From positions 31,563-95,562 of the forward strand of contig JAEZFL010000073.1 of assembly GCA_023417515.1 (NCBI GenBank): a stretch of DNA of 64,000 bases, given 5' to 3'. Below are positions 7,928 through 16,638 of this stretch, piece by piece (the stretch's first letter is position 1; each line of letters opens with the position of its first letter). Origin of the DNA: Pseudomonadota bacterium (lineage in GTDB: Bacteria > Pseudomonadota > Alphaproteobacteria > Sphingomonadales > Sphingomonadaceae). The position numbers and the translations under genes are program-made. Under the pieces are notes generated by a model. That model ran no database searches. It saw only the letters and a list, made by a program, of their open reading frames with translations, and was not told the origin of the DNA.

Positions 7928-8734
7928 TCAAGGCTTGCGCGCGATGATCTCGGCGACGAGCGGCGTGATCATCAGCCTGTCCTGCGCGGACTCGTCGAGC
8001 GCGCGGGCGAAGCGCCGGGCCTCGTCGTCATCGGCATAGCCGAGCTCGTGAAGGCGGGCGGCGTTGACCGCCATGAAGGCGGCGGGCCAGCGCCAGGTGA
8101 AGTCGCTCGGGCGGACGATCTCGGCCAGTGGGCGCGCGGCGACGATCTCCATGCCGGCGCCCTTGAGCATGTCGGGGAGCTGAAGCGCGATGTCCGGCTC
8201 GCCGCCGCTGTCGCGCCAGCTGCGGATGACGAGGTCACGGAAGCGCTCGACGTCGGGGTCGGGAGGCATCGTCCGCCAAGCGCCGTAATCGGCATATTCG
8301 TGGAAGATCGCGACTCCCCCCGGCTTCAGCGCCTGGGCGATGTGGCGGACGGTCGCGGCGGGATCGGTGACGAAGCAGAGGAGCCAGCGGCACCAGGCCG
8401 CGTCTGCGATACGATCGCCGAAATCCTCTTCGGAGACGTCGTGGCTGCGCGCCTCGATATTGGCGAGGCCGAGGCGACCTGTGCGATCCCTCAGTGCGTC
8501 GAGGAAGCTGGGCGAGCGTTCGAGAGCGATGACGCGGCCTTGCGGGCCGACGATCTCGGCGAGGTCGGTGGTCGCAAAGCCGGGGCCGGCGCCGACGTCG
8601 ATCACGGTCATACCCGGGGCAATGCCGGCGGCGGTCCAGCCGTCGAGGACGTGGCGGCGCCACACAGCATGCTGGAGGCCGAGCCGCTCGACCTCGTCCT
8701 GCTGCGTTCCGAGGACGTAATCACCTTCGCTCAT
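7928..8734 (-). CDS. Class I SAM-dependent methyltransferase
   Basis: A 268-residue protein with the SAM-binding motif I VIDVGAGPGFAT at about residues 44-55, the acidic residue ending strand beta-2 (VIALERS) and motif GGVAIFHEYADYG, typical of Rossmann-fold methyltransferases of the UbiE/Methyltransf_11-25 group. No substrate can be assigned. Its stop overlaps the upstream-most possible start of the protease (TTGA), so the two may be co-transcribed on the minus strand. Confidence 0.83.
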   Translation of the reverse strand: MSEGDYVLGTQQDEVERLGLQHAVWRRHVLDGWTAAGIAPGMTVIDVGAGPGFATTDLAEIVGPQGRVIALERSPSFLDALRDRTGRLGLANIEARSHDVSEEDFGDRIADAAWCRWLLCFVTDPAATVRHIAQALKPGGVAIFHEYADYGAWRTMPPDPDVERFRDLVIRSWRDSGGEPDIALQLPDMLKGAGMEIVAARPLAEIVRPSDFTWRWPAAFMAVNAARLHELGYADDDEARRFARALDESAQDRLMITPLVAEIIARKP

Positions 8735-8790
8735 GCGCGCTCTGTGCGGAGCCGCGCCGTATCAGGCCAGCCGAATCTTGCGCTCAAACG

Positions 8791-8819
8791 CAAAAGGGCG
8801 GCCCGTTGCCGGACCGCCC
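8791..8819 (-). terminator. Rho-independent terminator of rplM-rpsI
   Basis: On the minus strand the stem GGGCGG-t-CCG, loop GCAA, CGG-g-CCGCCC is followed directly by TTTTG. It lies about 150 bases after the rpsI stop and before the methyltransferase start. Confidence 0.7.
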
Positions 8820-8848
8820 CTCTGGTGATTCACTTCGCTTCCGACAGC

Positions 8849-8873
8849 CGTCACGGGAGTAAATCCCGTGACG
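8849..8873. repeat. 10-bp perfect stem-loop between rpsI and its terminator
   Basis: CGTCACGGGA (8849-8858), loop GTAAA, TCCCGTGACG (8864-8873). There is no T-tract on either side, so it is not a terminator. It may protect or process the 3' end of the rpsI message. Confidence 0.6.
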
Positions 8874-8964
8874 TCGATCCGGTCGGCTATGCCGCCGGTC
8901 GGCCGGCAGCGATAAGTCTTCGCACTGCTTCGGCGACGCTTCGCGTCGGCGGCGCTGCGCTCGC

Positions 8965-9531
8965 TTATCGCTTGCTGAACTGGAAGGAACGACGCGCCTT
9001 GGCGCGGCCGTACTTCTTGCGCTCGACGACGCGTGGGTCGCGAGTCAGGAAGCCGGCCTGCTTGACCGCGGTGCGGAGCGCCGGCTCGAAGCGCGACAGC
9101 GCCTGGGCGATGCCGTGCTTGACCGCTCCGGCCTGGCCGGAAAGGCCGCCGCCGGAGACGGTGCAGACCACGTCATATTGCTCGCGGCGCTCGGCGACGT
9201 CGAACGGCTGGTTGATCACCAGGCGAAGCGTCGGGCGGGCGAAATAGACCTCCTGGTCGCGGCCGTTGACGGTGATCTTGCCGGTGCCCGGCTTCAACCA
9301 CACGCGGGCGACGGCGTCCTTGCGGCGGCCGGTCGCATAAGCGCGGCCATGAGCGTCGAGCTGCTGCTCGCGAAGGACCGCCTGAATCTGCGGGCCCTGG
9401 GTCGAGGCGCCATGGTCGTCGACCGGCTGCTCGCGGCGACCGCGGCCGGCCGGCGCTTCCGGAGCGGCGGCGGCGGCCTGGCCCTCGACGACGGCGCCGA
9501 GATCGGAAAGGGACTGACGATTATCGGTCAT
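8965..9531 (-). CDS. rpsI: 30S ribosomal protein S9 with N-terminal extension
   Basis: A 188-residue S9. The conserved core starts at about residue 60 (YATGRRKDAVARVWLKPGTG) and ends with the diagnostic GRAKARRSFQFSKR tail that reaches the ribosomal P site. The extra N-terminal segment of about 58 residues (Ala/Gln/Glu-rich) makes it longer than the roughly 130-residue E. coli protein. N-terminal extensions of this kind occur in alphaproteobacteria. It follows rplM by three bases in the universal L13-S9 operon. Confidence 0.97.
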   Translation of the reverse strand: MTDNRQSLSDLGAVVEGQAAAAAPEAPAGRGRREQPVDDHGASTQGPQIQAVLREQQLDAHGRAYATGRRKDAVARVWLKPGTGKITVNGRDQEVYFARPTLRLVINQPFDVAERREQYDVVCTVSGGGLSGQAGAVKHGIAQALSRFEPALRTAVKQAGFLTRDPRVVERKKYGRAKARRSFQFSKR

Positions 9532-9534
9532 GGT

Positions 9535-10014
9535 TTACGCGCCCACCTTGTTCTTGCGGTTCATCGCCGCGACATCGAGGACCTGGGGGTTCTGGCCGCC
9601 GTGCGGGTGCTCGGTGCCGTTGTAGAGGTGCAGGGCACGCATCTGGTCACGGCCGAGCGGGCCGCGCGGGATCATGCGCTCGATCGCCTTCTCAAGCACG
9701 CGCTCCGGGAAGCGGCCGTCGAGGACCTTGCCCGCGGTGATGCCCTTGATACCGCCGGGATAGCCGGTGTGGCGGTAATAGACCTTGTCCTGCAGCTTGT
9801 TGCCGGTGAAGCGGACCTTGTCGGCATTGATGATGACGACATGATCGCCGCAATCGACGTGCGGGGTGTAGGACGGCTTGTGCTTGCCGCGCAGGATGTT
9901 CGCGACGATCGTGGCGAGACGGCCGACGACGAGACCGTCGGCGTCGATCAGATGCCACTTCTTCTCCACCTCGGCCGGCTTCGCCGACTTGGTGGTCTTG
10001 AGGAGCGCCTTCAT
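9535..10014 (-). CDS. rplM: 50S ribosomal protein L13
   Basis: A 159-residue L13, an early-assembly protein of the large subunit. The family core is intact: WHLIDADGLVVGRLAT near residue 20, DHVVIINADKVRFTGNK, YYRHTGYPGG and the C-terminal NPQVLDV. It is the first gene of the rplM-rpsI operon. A GC-rich hairpin lies in the leader at 10045-10083. Confidence 0.97.
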   Translation of the reverse strand: MKALLKTTKSAKPAEVEKKWHLIDADGLVVGRLATIVANILRGKHKPSYTPHVDCGDHVVIINADKVRFTGNKLQDKVYYRHTGYPGGIKGITAGKVLDGRFPERVLEKAIERMIPRGPLGRDQMRALHLYNGTEHPHGGQNPQVLDVAAMNRKNKVGA

Positions 10015-10044
10015 GGGCCCTGGACCTTTTCTTAGAAACGGAAA

Positions 10045-10083
10045 GGCGCCGCCCTTGCCCGAGACCGGGCGGGAGCGGCGCTG
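10045..10083 (-). promoter_or_regulatory. Hairpin in the rplM leader
   Basis: On the minus strand, AGCGCCGC pairs with GCGGCGCC, enclosing an inner CCCG/CGGG stem, about 30 bases upstream of the rplM start. L13 autoregulates its own operon in E. coli, so this could be a leader control element. That role is inference; a chance GC-rich fold is possible. Confidence 0.35.
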
Positions 10084-10264
10084 CGAGCGGCCAAATGGCA
10101 GCGAAGGCCCGGAAAGTCAATGAAGCCGCGGGTTTCGTGAGAGGTAAAATAATACCGTAGGCAGCGAGGAGGTTGCGGCGAGCTCCTTTTCGACTCCAGA
10201 TATTGCTGGAGCCGGCGCGCCCGACTATGCCAGTGTATTACGACGGTAAATCGGGAGAGAGGTC

Positions 10265-11362
10265 ATGAGGGGTGACTGGATGGCGGCGGCGACGCTGCTG
10301 CTCGCAACGGCCGCAACGGCTCAGCAACCGCCGGCAGGCGGGCCGATGCCCCCACCCGACAAGTCCACGCCGGTCGAGGCGGGCGAGCTTCGCGAAACCT
10401 GGAACGATCGGGTGAGCCAGGGTCCGCCCGTAGGTGCGATGCGAGAGTTTGACGGATGGAGCATGGGCGCGGCCATGCCGCTGCCGCGCTCCGAGCATGC
10501 GGTCGCGGAATTCGATGGCAGGATCTGGGTGCTCGGCGGCTATCCGCCAGGACGTCTCCCCTCCAACCTCGTCCAGATCTACGATCCGGCGACGAGCCGC
10601 TGGACGCTCGGCCCGCCCTTGCCCGAGCCGATTCACCACACGCATGTCGCTTCGGTCGGCGGCAGGATCTACGTGCTCGGGGGCGAGGTCGAAGGCGCGA
10701 GCACCGGACGTCCGGAACGATTCGTGGCGAACGTGTGGATGCACGATCCGGCAGTCGGCGGATGGGTGGCGCGAGCGCCGATGCCGACCGCGCGGGGCGG
10801 CGGCGGCAAGGCGGTCATCGACGGCAAGATCTACGTGGCCGGCGGCCGCCCGCCCGGCGGAGCCGCCTTCGAGGTCTATGATCCGGCGACCGACAGCTGG
10901 GAGCGGCTTCCCGACATGCCGACCCAGCGCAACCATCTCGCCATGGTCGCGATCGGCGGGAAGATCTATGTCGCCGGCGGCCGCTTCGGACCGGGCGCAG
11001 GCGCCGAGCGGACCGACGTCGTCGAAATCTACGATCCAGCGACCCGCAGATGGTCCCGAGGCTCACCGCTTCCAGCGCCGCGCGGCGGGATCACCGGTGC
11101 GACCCATGCCGGCTGCATGTTCGTGTTCGGCGGCGAGGGCGAGCGGAGCCACGTGCTTGGCCTGACGCCCAACACCTATGCCTATGATCCGCGCGCCGAC
11201 CGCTGGACGACTCTGCCCGACCTCCCGATCGCGGTTCACGGGCTCAAGGGGAGCGCGGTGATCGGCGGCCGCATCTTCCTGCCGGGCGGCGGAATCACGC
11301 TGGGCGGAAATTCCGGGACGAACGCCATGCAGGTGTACAGGCCGACGATGCGCTGCGAATGA
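10265..11362 (+). CDS. Secreted Kelch-repeat protein
   Basis: A 365-residue protein with an N-terminal signal peptide (WMAAATLLLATAATAQ) and at least five Kelch repeats, each ending in a GG pair followed by a conserved Tyr and Trp (for example RIYVLGGE, KIYVAGGR, VEIYDPATRRWSRGSPLP). It should fold as a beta-propeller in the periplasm or outside the cell. Kelch propellers bind proteins or sugars; a sialic-acid mutarotase-like role is possible but no active site is evident. The ribosome-binding site is gggagagagg. Confidence 0.83.
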   Translation: MRGDWMAAATLLLATAATAQQPPAGGPMPPPDKSTPVEAGELRETWNDRVSQGPPVGAMREFDGWSMGAAMPLPRSEHAVAEFDGRIWVLGGYPPGRLPSNLVQIYDPATSRWTLGPPLPEPIHHTHVASVGGRIYVLGGEVEGASTGRPERFVANVWMHDPAVGGWVARAPMPTARGGGGKAVIDGKIYVAGGRPPGGAAFEVYDPATDSWERLPDMPTQRNHLAMVAIGGKIYVAGGRFGPGAGAERTDVVEIYDPATRRWSRGSPLPAPRGGITGATHAGCMFVFGGEGERSHVLGLTPNTYAYDPRADRWTTLPDLPIAVHGLKGSAVIGGRIFLPGGGITLGGNSGTNAMQVYRPTMRCE

Positions 11363-11379
11363 GGGCAGCGAACGACGCG

Positions 11380-12951
11380 CTAGGAATCGGACGGTTTATC
11401 GGCGGCTTCATCCAGCTTCGCCTTGGCCTGCTGGAGCGCTTCGATGTGAGGAAGGAGCGTCAGTAACCCCTCGATCACGCCGCGGGCGCGTTCGCCGAGG
11501 TCGCCGAGGCGCACGTAGAGCTGGGGAACGTGGATGAGCAGGCGCAGGCCCTCCATGTGCGGAGGCTCACCTGCAGCGCCCTCGGTTTTCACCCGGCCGG
11601 CGAGCCGCTTGGAGTTGACGACTGCGAGCAGTGCGTCGCCGACGCGCTGGAATGCGTCTTCCGGTAGCGCCGCGATGAGCCTGGCGAGGAGGATAGTGGC
11701 GGCCTCGTGCTGGGTATCGCGGGCCGCGCGCAGCGCCTCGACAAGGTCCTCGGCGCGGCGGGCGTAGAGCCGGGGCAGCCGCAGCAGGGTGTCGAGCTTG
11801 CGCTCCATCCAGGTGGCGGGGCTGGCGATCAGCCGGTCGAGGGCGGAGAGTTCCGGTTCGAGCCGGGCGTCAAGCCGCTCGGTGATCCGGCGGCGGAGGT
11901 CGACGGGATCTGCGAAGGGAGCCGGCGAAGGCCCTTGCAGCCGAAGCGCCGAGGCCAGGGCGAGATGGGCGCCCTCCTCGCCGGACCGCTTGCCGAGCTT
12001 GCGCGACCTCCCCGGAAGGAAGCCGATTTGGGGCACGAAGCCAGCCCGACTGCCGAGCTGCAGCGCAATCAGGAAATAAAAGCCCGGGATCCAGGACAGC
12101 GGCGCCGGGCTGCCGTACCAGTAAGTCAGCGGCGCGAGCCCCGGTGGCGCCACGCGCACTCCAGCCACCTGGCCTCGGCGAAAGCCGGAAGGGGGCGCGG
12201 CCGCCTGCTCCACGACCAACGCATCTGTGGGCCTTTCGCCAGGAATGGCGACGACGCGATGATCCTTGCCATGACGCAGCTGGAAGATGTGGAGCCGCAT
12301 GTCGCGGACTTCCGACAGCCATTCGATCAGCTCCGCGTCGTCGGTCCGCTGGAGAAGCCAGCTGTCGGACGCGTCTTCGGCGTGGATTGCGGGCAGCGAA
12401 AGGGCGTCGAGAAGGCGTGCGGCGATATCCTGCCGGCCGGAGCCTCGAAGCAGGAGCGGCGGCAGCGGGCCGCTGTCGCTTGCCAGCGCCTCGACACGGC
12501 GATTGTCAGCCTCCCAGGCGGCGAAGTGCCGGCGGCTGGCGATTGCCGCGGCGGTGTAGGCGGCGAGGAACAGAAGGAGCGGGGCGAGGAGCCATGGCGG
12601 CTCTTCTCCCCGGGCGATTGCGACCGCCAGCAGAAGCAGCGCGGCGGGGAGCATCAGCGCCTGGATGAGGTGGATCCGGAAGGCAAACAGGATCCACTGC
12701 AGGAACGGCACTGAGAGGGGCACCGCGAGAATGGCCGCCAGGATCAGCGGGCTGTACCAGTCGACCTCGCCGCCGCCCACCGCCAGCCAGACCAGCCAGC
12801 CGAGGACGGCGAGCGGAATGGCCCGGTAGAGCAGCGGGTGAAACGGGATCGGGAAGGTGAAGAAGAAGATCCAGCGCCAGCCGAGCCGGTGGCCGATGCG
12901 GCCGAACGGTGCCGCTGCCCAGCCAGGAATCCGTGCATCGCTGCCCGCCAT
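11380..12951 (-). CDS. Multi-pass membrane protein of unknown function
   Basis: A 523-residue protein. The N-terminal 150 residues hold about four strongly hydrophobic segments (PLAVLGWLVWLAV, LILAAILAVPLSVPFLQWIL, ALMLPAALLLLAVAIA, LLAPLLLFLAAYTAAAIA), and a weaker one lies near residue 300 (IPGFYFLIALQL). The C-terminal 200 residues are soluble and helical with many Leu/Arg/Glu heptads. I do not recognise the family and see no catalytic motif. It is divergent from glmM. Confidence 0.7.
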   Translation of the reverse strand: MAGSDARIPGWAAAPFGRIGHRLGWRWIFFFTFPIPFHPLLYRAIPLAVLGWLVWLAVGGGEVDWYSPLILAAILAVPLSVPFLQWILFAFRIHLIQALMLPAALLLLAVAIARGEEPPWLLAPLLLFLAAYTAAAIASRRHFAAWEADNRRVEALASDSGPLPPLLLRGSGRQDIAARLLDALSLPAIHAEDASDSWLLQRTDDAELIEWLSEVRDMRLHIFQLRHGKDHRVVAIPGERPTDALVVEQAAAPPSGFRRGQVAGVRVAPPGLAPLTYWYGSPAPLSWIPGFYFLIALQLGSRAGFVPQIGFLPGRSRKLGKRSGEEGAHLALASALRLQGPSPAPFADPVDLRRRITERLDARLEPELSALDRLIASPATWMERKLDTLLRLPRLYARRAEDLVEALRAARDTQHEAATILLARLIAALPEDAFQRVGDALLAVVNSKRLAGRVKTEGAAGEPPHMEGLRLLIHVPQLYVRLGDLGERARGVIEGLLTLLPHIEALQQAKAKLDEAADKPSDS

Positions 12952-13058
12952 GGCGCCGACCTAGCGATCAAAGACGAAGCTTGTGCTAACGGCGGCGGGA
13001 TTGGAAAGGGCGGCATCGGCGCGCTATCAGGCGGGCGAGAGCATAAAGGAGCAGGTTT

Positions 13059-14393
13059 TTGGGCCGCAGATATTTCGGCACGGACGGGATCAGGGGGCGC
13101 ACCAACGAGGCGCCGATGACCGCGGCAATGGCGCAGCGGGTCGGCCAGGCCGCGGGCGCGCATTTCCGCCGCGGCGACCATCGCCACCGCGTCGTGATCG
13201 GCAAGGACACGCGGCTCTCCGGCTACATGATGGAAACCGCCCTCATCTCCGGCTTCACCAGCGTCGGCATGGACGTGGTGATGGTCGGCCCGGTGCCCAC
13301 GCCGGCGGTGGCGATGCTGACCCGGTCGATGCGCGCCGACCTCGGCGTGATGATCTCGGCCAGCCACAACAAGTTCGCCGACAATGGCATCAAGCTGTTC
13401 GGGCCGACCGGCTACAAATTGAGCGACGAGGACGAGGCGGCGATCGAGGCGCTGATCGAGCAGGAGCCGAAGCTGGTGCCGGCCGAGGAGATCGGCCGTT
13501 CCAAGAAGATCGAGGACGCCCGCGGCCGCTACATCCACGCAGTCAAGACGACCTTTCCCGACCATCTTCGCCTCGACGGCCTCAAGGTGGTCGTCGATTG
13601 CGCCAACGGCGCCGCTTACGAAGTCGCGCCGTCCGCTCTCTGGGAGCTGGGCGCGGAGGTGGTCGCGCTCGGCGTCAGCCCCAACGGCCTCAACATCAAT
13701 GACGGTGTCGGCTCCACCGAGGTGGACCTGCTCTGCCGAACGGTGGTGGAGAGCGGCGCCGATATTGGCCTTGCCCTGGACGGCGACGCCGACCGGCTGA
13801 TCGTCGCGGACGAGAAGGGGCGCGTGATCGACGGCGACCAGCTGATGGCGCTGATCGGCTCCTCATGGAAGCGCAGCGGGCGCCTGCGCGGCGGCGGCGT
13901 GGTCGCGACGGTGATGTCGAACCTCGGACTCGAGCGTTATTTCGAGGATCAGGGGCTCAAGCTCATCCGCACCAAGGTCGGCGACCGCTACGTGCTCGAG
14001 ACGATGCGCCAGAAAGGCTATAATGTCGGCGGCGAGCAATCGGGGCACATCATCCTCAGCGACTATAGCACGACCGGAGACGGCCTCCTCGCCGGACTCC
14101 AGGTTCTCTCGGCCTTGGTGGTTGCGGGAAAGCCGGCGAGCGAATTGCTGGACCTGTTCGAGCCGCTGCCGCAGCTCCTCAAGAACGTCAGCTTCACGGG
14201 CGGGCCGCCGCTCGACAAGCCCGCCGTTCAAGCCGCGATCGCAGACGGCGAGGCACGGCTCAACGGCCGCGGTCGGCTGGTGATCCGCAAGTCGGGCACC
14301 GAGCCGGTCATCCGGGTCATGGCCGAGGGCGAGGATGAGGGGCTCGTCGCCGAAGTGGTGGACAGCATCTGCGCCGCGGTGCAGGCAGCGTGA
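13059..14393 (+). CDS. glmM: Phosphoglucosamine mutase
   Basis: A 444-residue enzyme converting glucosamine-6-phosphate to glucosamine-1-phosphate for peptidoglycan and LPS synthesis. The N-terminus RRYFGTDGIRGRTNEAPMT is canonical, the active-site serine loop is ISASHNKFADNG, the metal loop DGDADR lies mid-protein, and the phosphate loop RKSGTEPVIRVM is near the C-terminus. The only start that gives this N-terminus is TTG at 13059, backed by aaaggag eight to nine bases upstream. It heads a group with the DUF1272 and thiD genes. Confidence 0.96.
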   Translation: MGRRYFGTDGIRGRTNEAPMTAAMAQRVGQAAGAHFRRGDHRHRVVIGKDTRLSGYMMETALISGFTSVGMDVVMVGPVPTPAVAMLTRSMRADLGVMISASHNKFADNGIKLFGPTGYKLSDEDEAAIEALIEQEPKLVPAEEIGRSKKIEDARGRYIHAVKTTFPDHLRLDGLKVVVDCANGAAYEVAPSALWELGAEVVALGVSPNGLNINDGVGSTEVDLLCRTVVESGADIGLALDGDADRLIVADEKGRVIDGDQLMALIGSSWKRSGRLRGGGVVATVMSNLGLERYFEDQGLKLIRTKVGDRYVLETMRQKGYNVGGEQSGHIILSDYSTTGDGLLAGLQVLSALVVAGKPASELLDLFEPLPQLLKNVSFTGGPPLDKPAVQAAIADGEARLNGRGRLVIRKSGTEPVIRVMAEGEDEGLVAEVVDSICAAVQAA

Positions 14394-14415
14394 TCGGGGA
14401 CCGGGGAGGCTGCCG

Positions 14416-14643
14416 TTGCTTGAGTTGAGGCCGGATTGCGAGCGCTGCGGCGTGGACCTGCCGCACGACAGCGCCGAGGCGCGGATCTGCTCGTTCGAAT
14501 GCACGTTCTGCGCGGCCTGCGTGAACGGCCCGCTCGACCGCGTCTGCCCCAATTGCGGCGGTGACCTCCAGCCCCGCCCGACGCGCGCGGCGCACCTGCT
14601 GGAGCGCTTCCCGGCCGGCACCGATCGGAAAGGCCCGCAGTGA
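14416..14643 (+). CDS. DUF1272 zinc-ribbon-like protein
   Basis: A 75-residue cysteine-rich protein with CERCGVDL, ICSFECTFCAACV and CPNCGG, the full DUF1272 cysteine pattern, which should bind zinc. The start is TTG at 14416, giving the family-typical (M)LELRPDCERCG and a ggggagg site six bases upstream. Its stop overlaps the thiD GTG (GTGA). Function unknown. Confidence 0.85.
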   Translation: MLELRPDCERCGVDLPHDSAEARICSFECTFCAACVNGPLDRVCPNCGGDLQPRPTRAAHLLERFPAGTDRKGPQ

Positions 14644-15797
14644 CCGTTCCCCGAATCCTCATCATCGCCGGCTCGGACAGCGGCGGCGGCGCCGGGATCC
14701 AGGCCGACATCAAGACCGTCACCATGATGGGCGGCCACGCGATGACCGCGGTCACTGCGATCACCGCGCAGAGCACCGTCGGAGTCACAGCGGTTCACCC
14801 GGTGCCGACCGAGATCGTGATCGCGCAGATCGACGCGGTGGTGGACGATATCGGGGCCGACGCGGTGAAGATCGGAATGATCGGCTCGCCCGCGACGGCC
14901 GAGGCCGTGGCCGAGCGGCTGGCCCGCCTCGACGGCGTGCCGGTCGTGTTCGATCCGGTCATGGTCGCGACCAGCGGCTCGGAGCTCGCCGACGAGGCGA
15001 CCGTCGCGGCGTTCGGCAAGCTGATGGACGTCGCCACCATCACCACGCCGAACATCCCGGAACTGGCCGAATTGTCGTGGGGCGACGATCCTGTCCATGC
15101 GGCGCTGAAGCTTATCTCGGAGCATCGCTGCGCCGTGCTGATCAAGGGCGGGCACGAGAAGGGCGAGGCACTGGTCGACGCGCTGATCGAGGAAGACAAT
15201 ATGACGAGCTGGCAAGGCAGCCGGCTCAACACGCCGCATACGCACGGCACCGGCTGCACCCTGGCCAGCGCCATCGCGGTTCACCTCGCGCAAGGGCTGT
15301 CGTTGCCGGTCGCGGTGGACCGGGCGCGGCTGTTCGTTCGGCTGGCGCTGCGCGGCGCGCCTGGGCTGGGCAAGGGACATGGACCGATGGGGCAGCAGAA
15401 CGTGCGGCTCGATGCAGGCGACGGCCCGCGGCTCAACCAGGTCACCCTGCCGTGCAGCGACTTCGAGGCGACCCGCGATTTCTACCAAATGCTCGGCCTG
15501 ACCCTGATCGTCGAGAACGCGCCGGATTATGCGCGCTTCGAGGCGCCGGGCGGGGCGACGCTGTCGATCAGCCGGAGCGACGAGGCGCCGAGCGGCGCGA
15601 CAATCTATTTCGAGTGCGACGACCTCGACGAGGAAACCCAGCGGCTGAGCCGGATAGGCGTTCGCTTCGAGCATGGGCCGATGAACCAGCCGTGGCTGTG
15701 GCGCGAGGCGCGGCTGCTCGATCCGTCGGGCAACGTCGTGTGCCTGTACCGCGCAGGCGAGGCGCGGCGTTATCCGCCGTGGCGGGTGAAGGGCTGA
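14640..15797 (+). CDS. thiD: Hydroxymethylpyrimidine/phosphomethylpyrimidine kinase fused to a VOC (glyoxalase-like) domain
   Basis: A 385-residue protein starting at GTG. Residues 1 to about 258 are a complete ThiD kinase of thiamine synthesis: GSDSGGGAGIQADIKT near the start, VFDPVMVATSG in the middle and the anion-hole THGTGCTLASAIA. ThiD alone usually has about 260-270 residues. From about residue 262 a second domain (LNQVTLPCSDFEATRDFYQM ... DPSGNVVCLYR) matches the vicinal-oxygen-chelate/glyoxalase fold. The linker is GPMGQQNVRLDAGDGPR. The fusion is continuous, with no frameshift. The role of the VOC part is unknown. Confidence 0.88.
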   Translation: MTVPRILIIAGSDSGGGAGIQADIKTVTMMGGHAMTAVTAITAQSTVGVTAVHPVPTEIVIAQIDAVVDDIGADAVKIGMIGSPATAEAVAERLARLDGVPVVFDPVMVATSGSELADEATVAAFGKLMDVATITTPNIPELAELSWGDDPVHAALKLISEHRCAVLIKGGHEKGEALVDALIEEDNMTSWQGSRLNTPHTHGTGCTLASAIAVHLAQGLSLPVAVDRARLFVRLALRGAPGLGKGHGPMGQQNVRLDAGDGPRLNQVTLPCSDFEATRDFYQMLGLTLIVENAPDYARFEAPGGATLSISRSDEAPSGATIYFECDDLDEETQRLSRIGVRFEHGPMNQPWLWREARLLDPSGNVVCLYRAGEARRYPPWRVKG

Positions 15798-15812
15798 ACA
15801 CCCTGAACCGTC

Positions 15813-15966
15813 ATGCTGAACTTGTTTCAGCATCCATCCTCGATCCGCGTACCGGCCTCCGGAATGGATTCTGAAACGAGTTCAGGATGACGAAACCTGG
15901 ATATCCACAGGAAAGCGAAGGGAGATTCCAGCTTTGACCTTCGGTCATCTACGATTCCGCTGGAAT
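15813..15966. repeat. Pair of intergenic palindromic repeats
   Basis: Two short inverted repeats in the thiD-rnhB gap: ATGCTGAA/TTCAGCAT (15813-15833) and ATTCCAGC/GCTGGAAT (15925-15966). The second carries the same ATTCCAGC...GCTGGAATGACGG core as the repeat at 62.3 kb, so they belong to a dispersed family. Confidence 0.7.
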
Positions 15967-15996
15967 GACGGAAGGGCGCTGGACTAGCCTTGCGCC

Positions 15997-16611
15997 ATGG
16001 CGCCCTGCTTCAAGATCGAGAAGCCTTATCCTGAGCCCCTCGCCGGAGTGGACGAGGCGGGGTGCGCGCCTCTCGCCGGGCCGGTGGTGGCGGCGGCGGT
16101 GATCCTCGATCGGGCCAGATTTCCGCGCGGGATCGACGACAGCAAGGTGCTGCCGGCCCCGGTGCGGGAGCGGATCTGCGCGAAGCTCTACGAAGTGGCG
16201 CGGGTCGGGGTGGGGATCGCCTCGGTCGAGGAGATCGACAGCATCAACATCTATTGGGCGCGGATGCTGGCGATGACCCGGGCGGTCGAGGCGCTGGGCA
16301 TGGATCCCGAGATGGTGCTGGTCGACGGCAATCGCTGCCCGAGATGGGAACGGCCGTCGGTGGCGATCGTCGCGGGCGATTCGAAGAGCCGGTCGATCGC
16401 GGCAGCGTCGATCGTCGCCAAGGTCACGCGCGATCGGATCATGGCCGAGCACGCCCGCGAATGGCCCGGCTATGGCTGGGAAAAGAACAAGGGCTATCCG
16501 ACGCCGGACCATTGCCGGGCGTTGAAGGCATTGGGGCCGACGCCGCTGCATCGCCGAAGCTTCGCGCGGGTGCGCGAGCAGATGCAGCTGGAGCTGATCG
16601 CGGCGGAATAA
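15997..16611 (+). CDS. rnhB: Ribonuclease HII
   Basis: A 204-residue RNase HII, which removes ribonucleotides from DNA and RNA primers. The active-site acids are visible: Asp19-Glu20 in GVDEAG, the Asp of VDGNRCP and Asp in VAKVTRDRIM; GYGWEKNKGYPTPDH and GPTPLHRRSF complete the family. One oddity: after DEAG the sequence reads CAPLAG, whereas the family normally has RGPLAG. The Gly-Arg-Gly motif contacts the 2'-OH at the RNA-DNA junction, so junction recognition may differ. Confidence 0.92.
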   Translation: MAPCFKIEKPYPEPLAGVDEAGCAPLAGPVVAAAVILDRARFPRGIDDSKVLPAPVRERICAKLYEVARVGVGIASVEEIDSINIYWARMLAMTRAVEALGMDPEMVLVDGNRCPRWERPSVAIVAGDSKSRSIAAASIVAKVTRDRIMAEHAREWPGYGWEKNKGYPTPDHCRALKALGPTPLHRRSFARVREQMQLELIAAE

Positions 16612-16638
16612 TCACATCCTGGGAGAGGAAGGCGCGCC

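Noticed and set aside
14394..14639. Thiamine (TPP) riboswitch before thiD
   Set aside because: thiD overlaps the DUF1272 gene by four bases and no TPP-aptamer core was found upstream.
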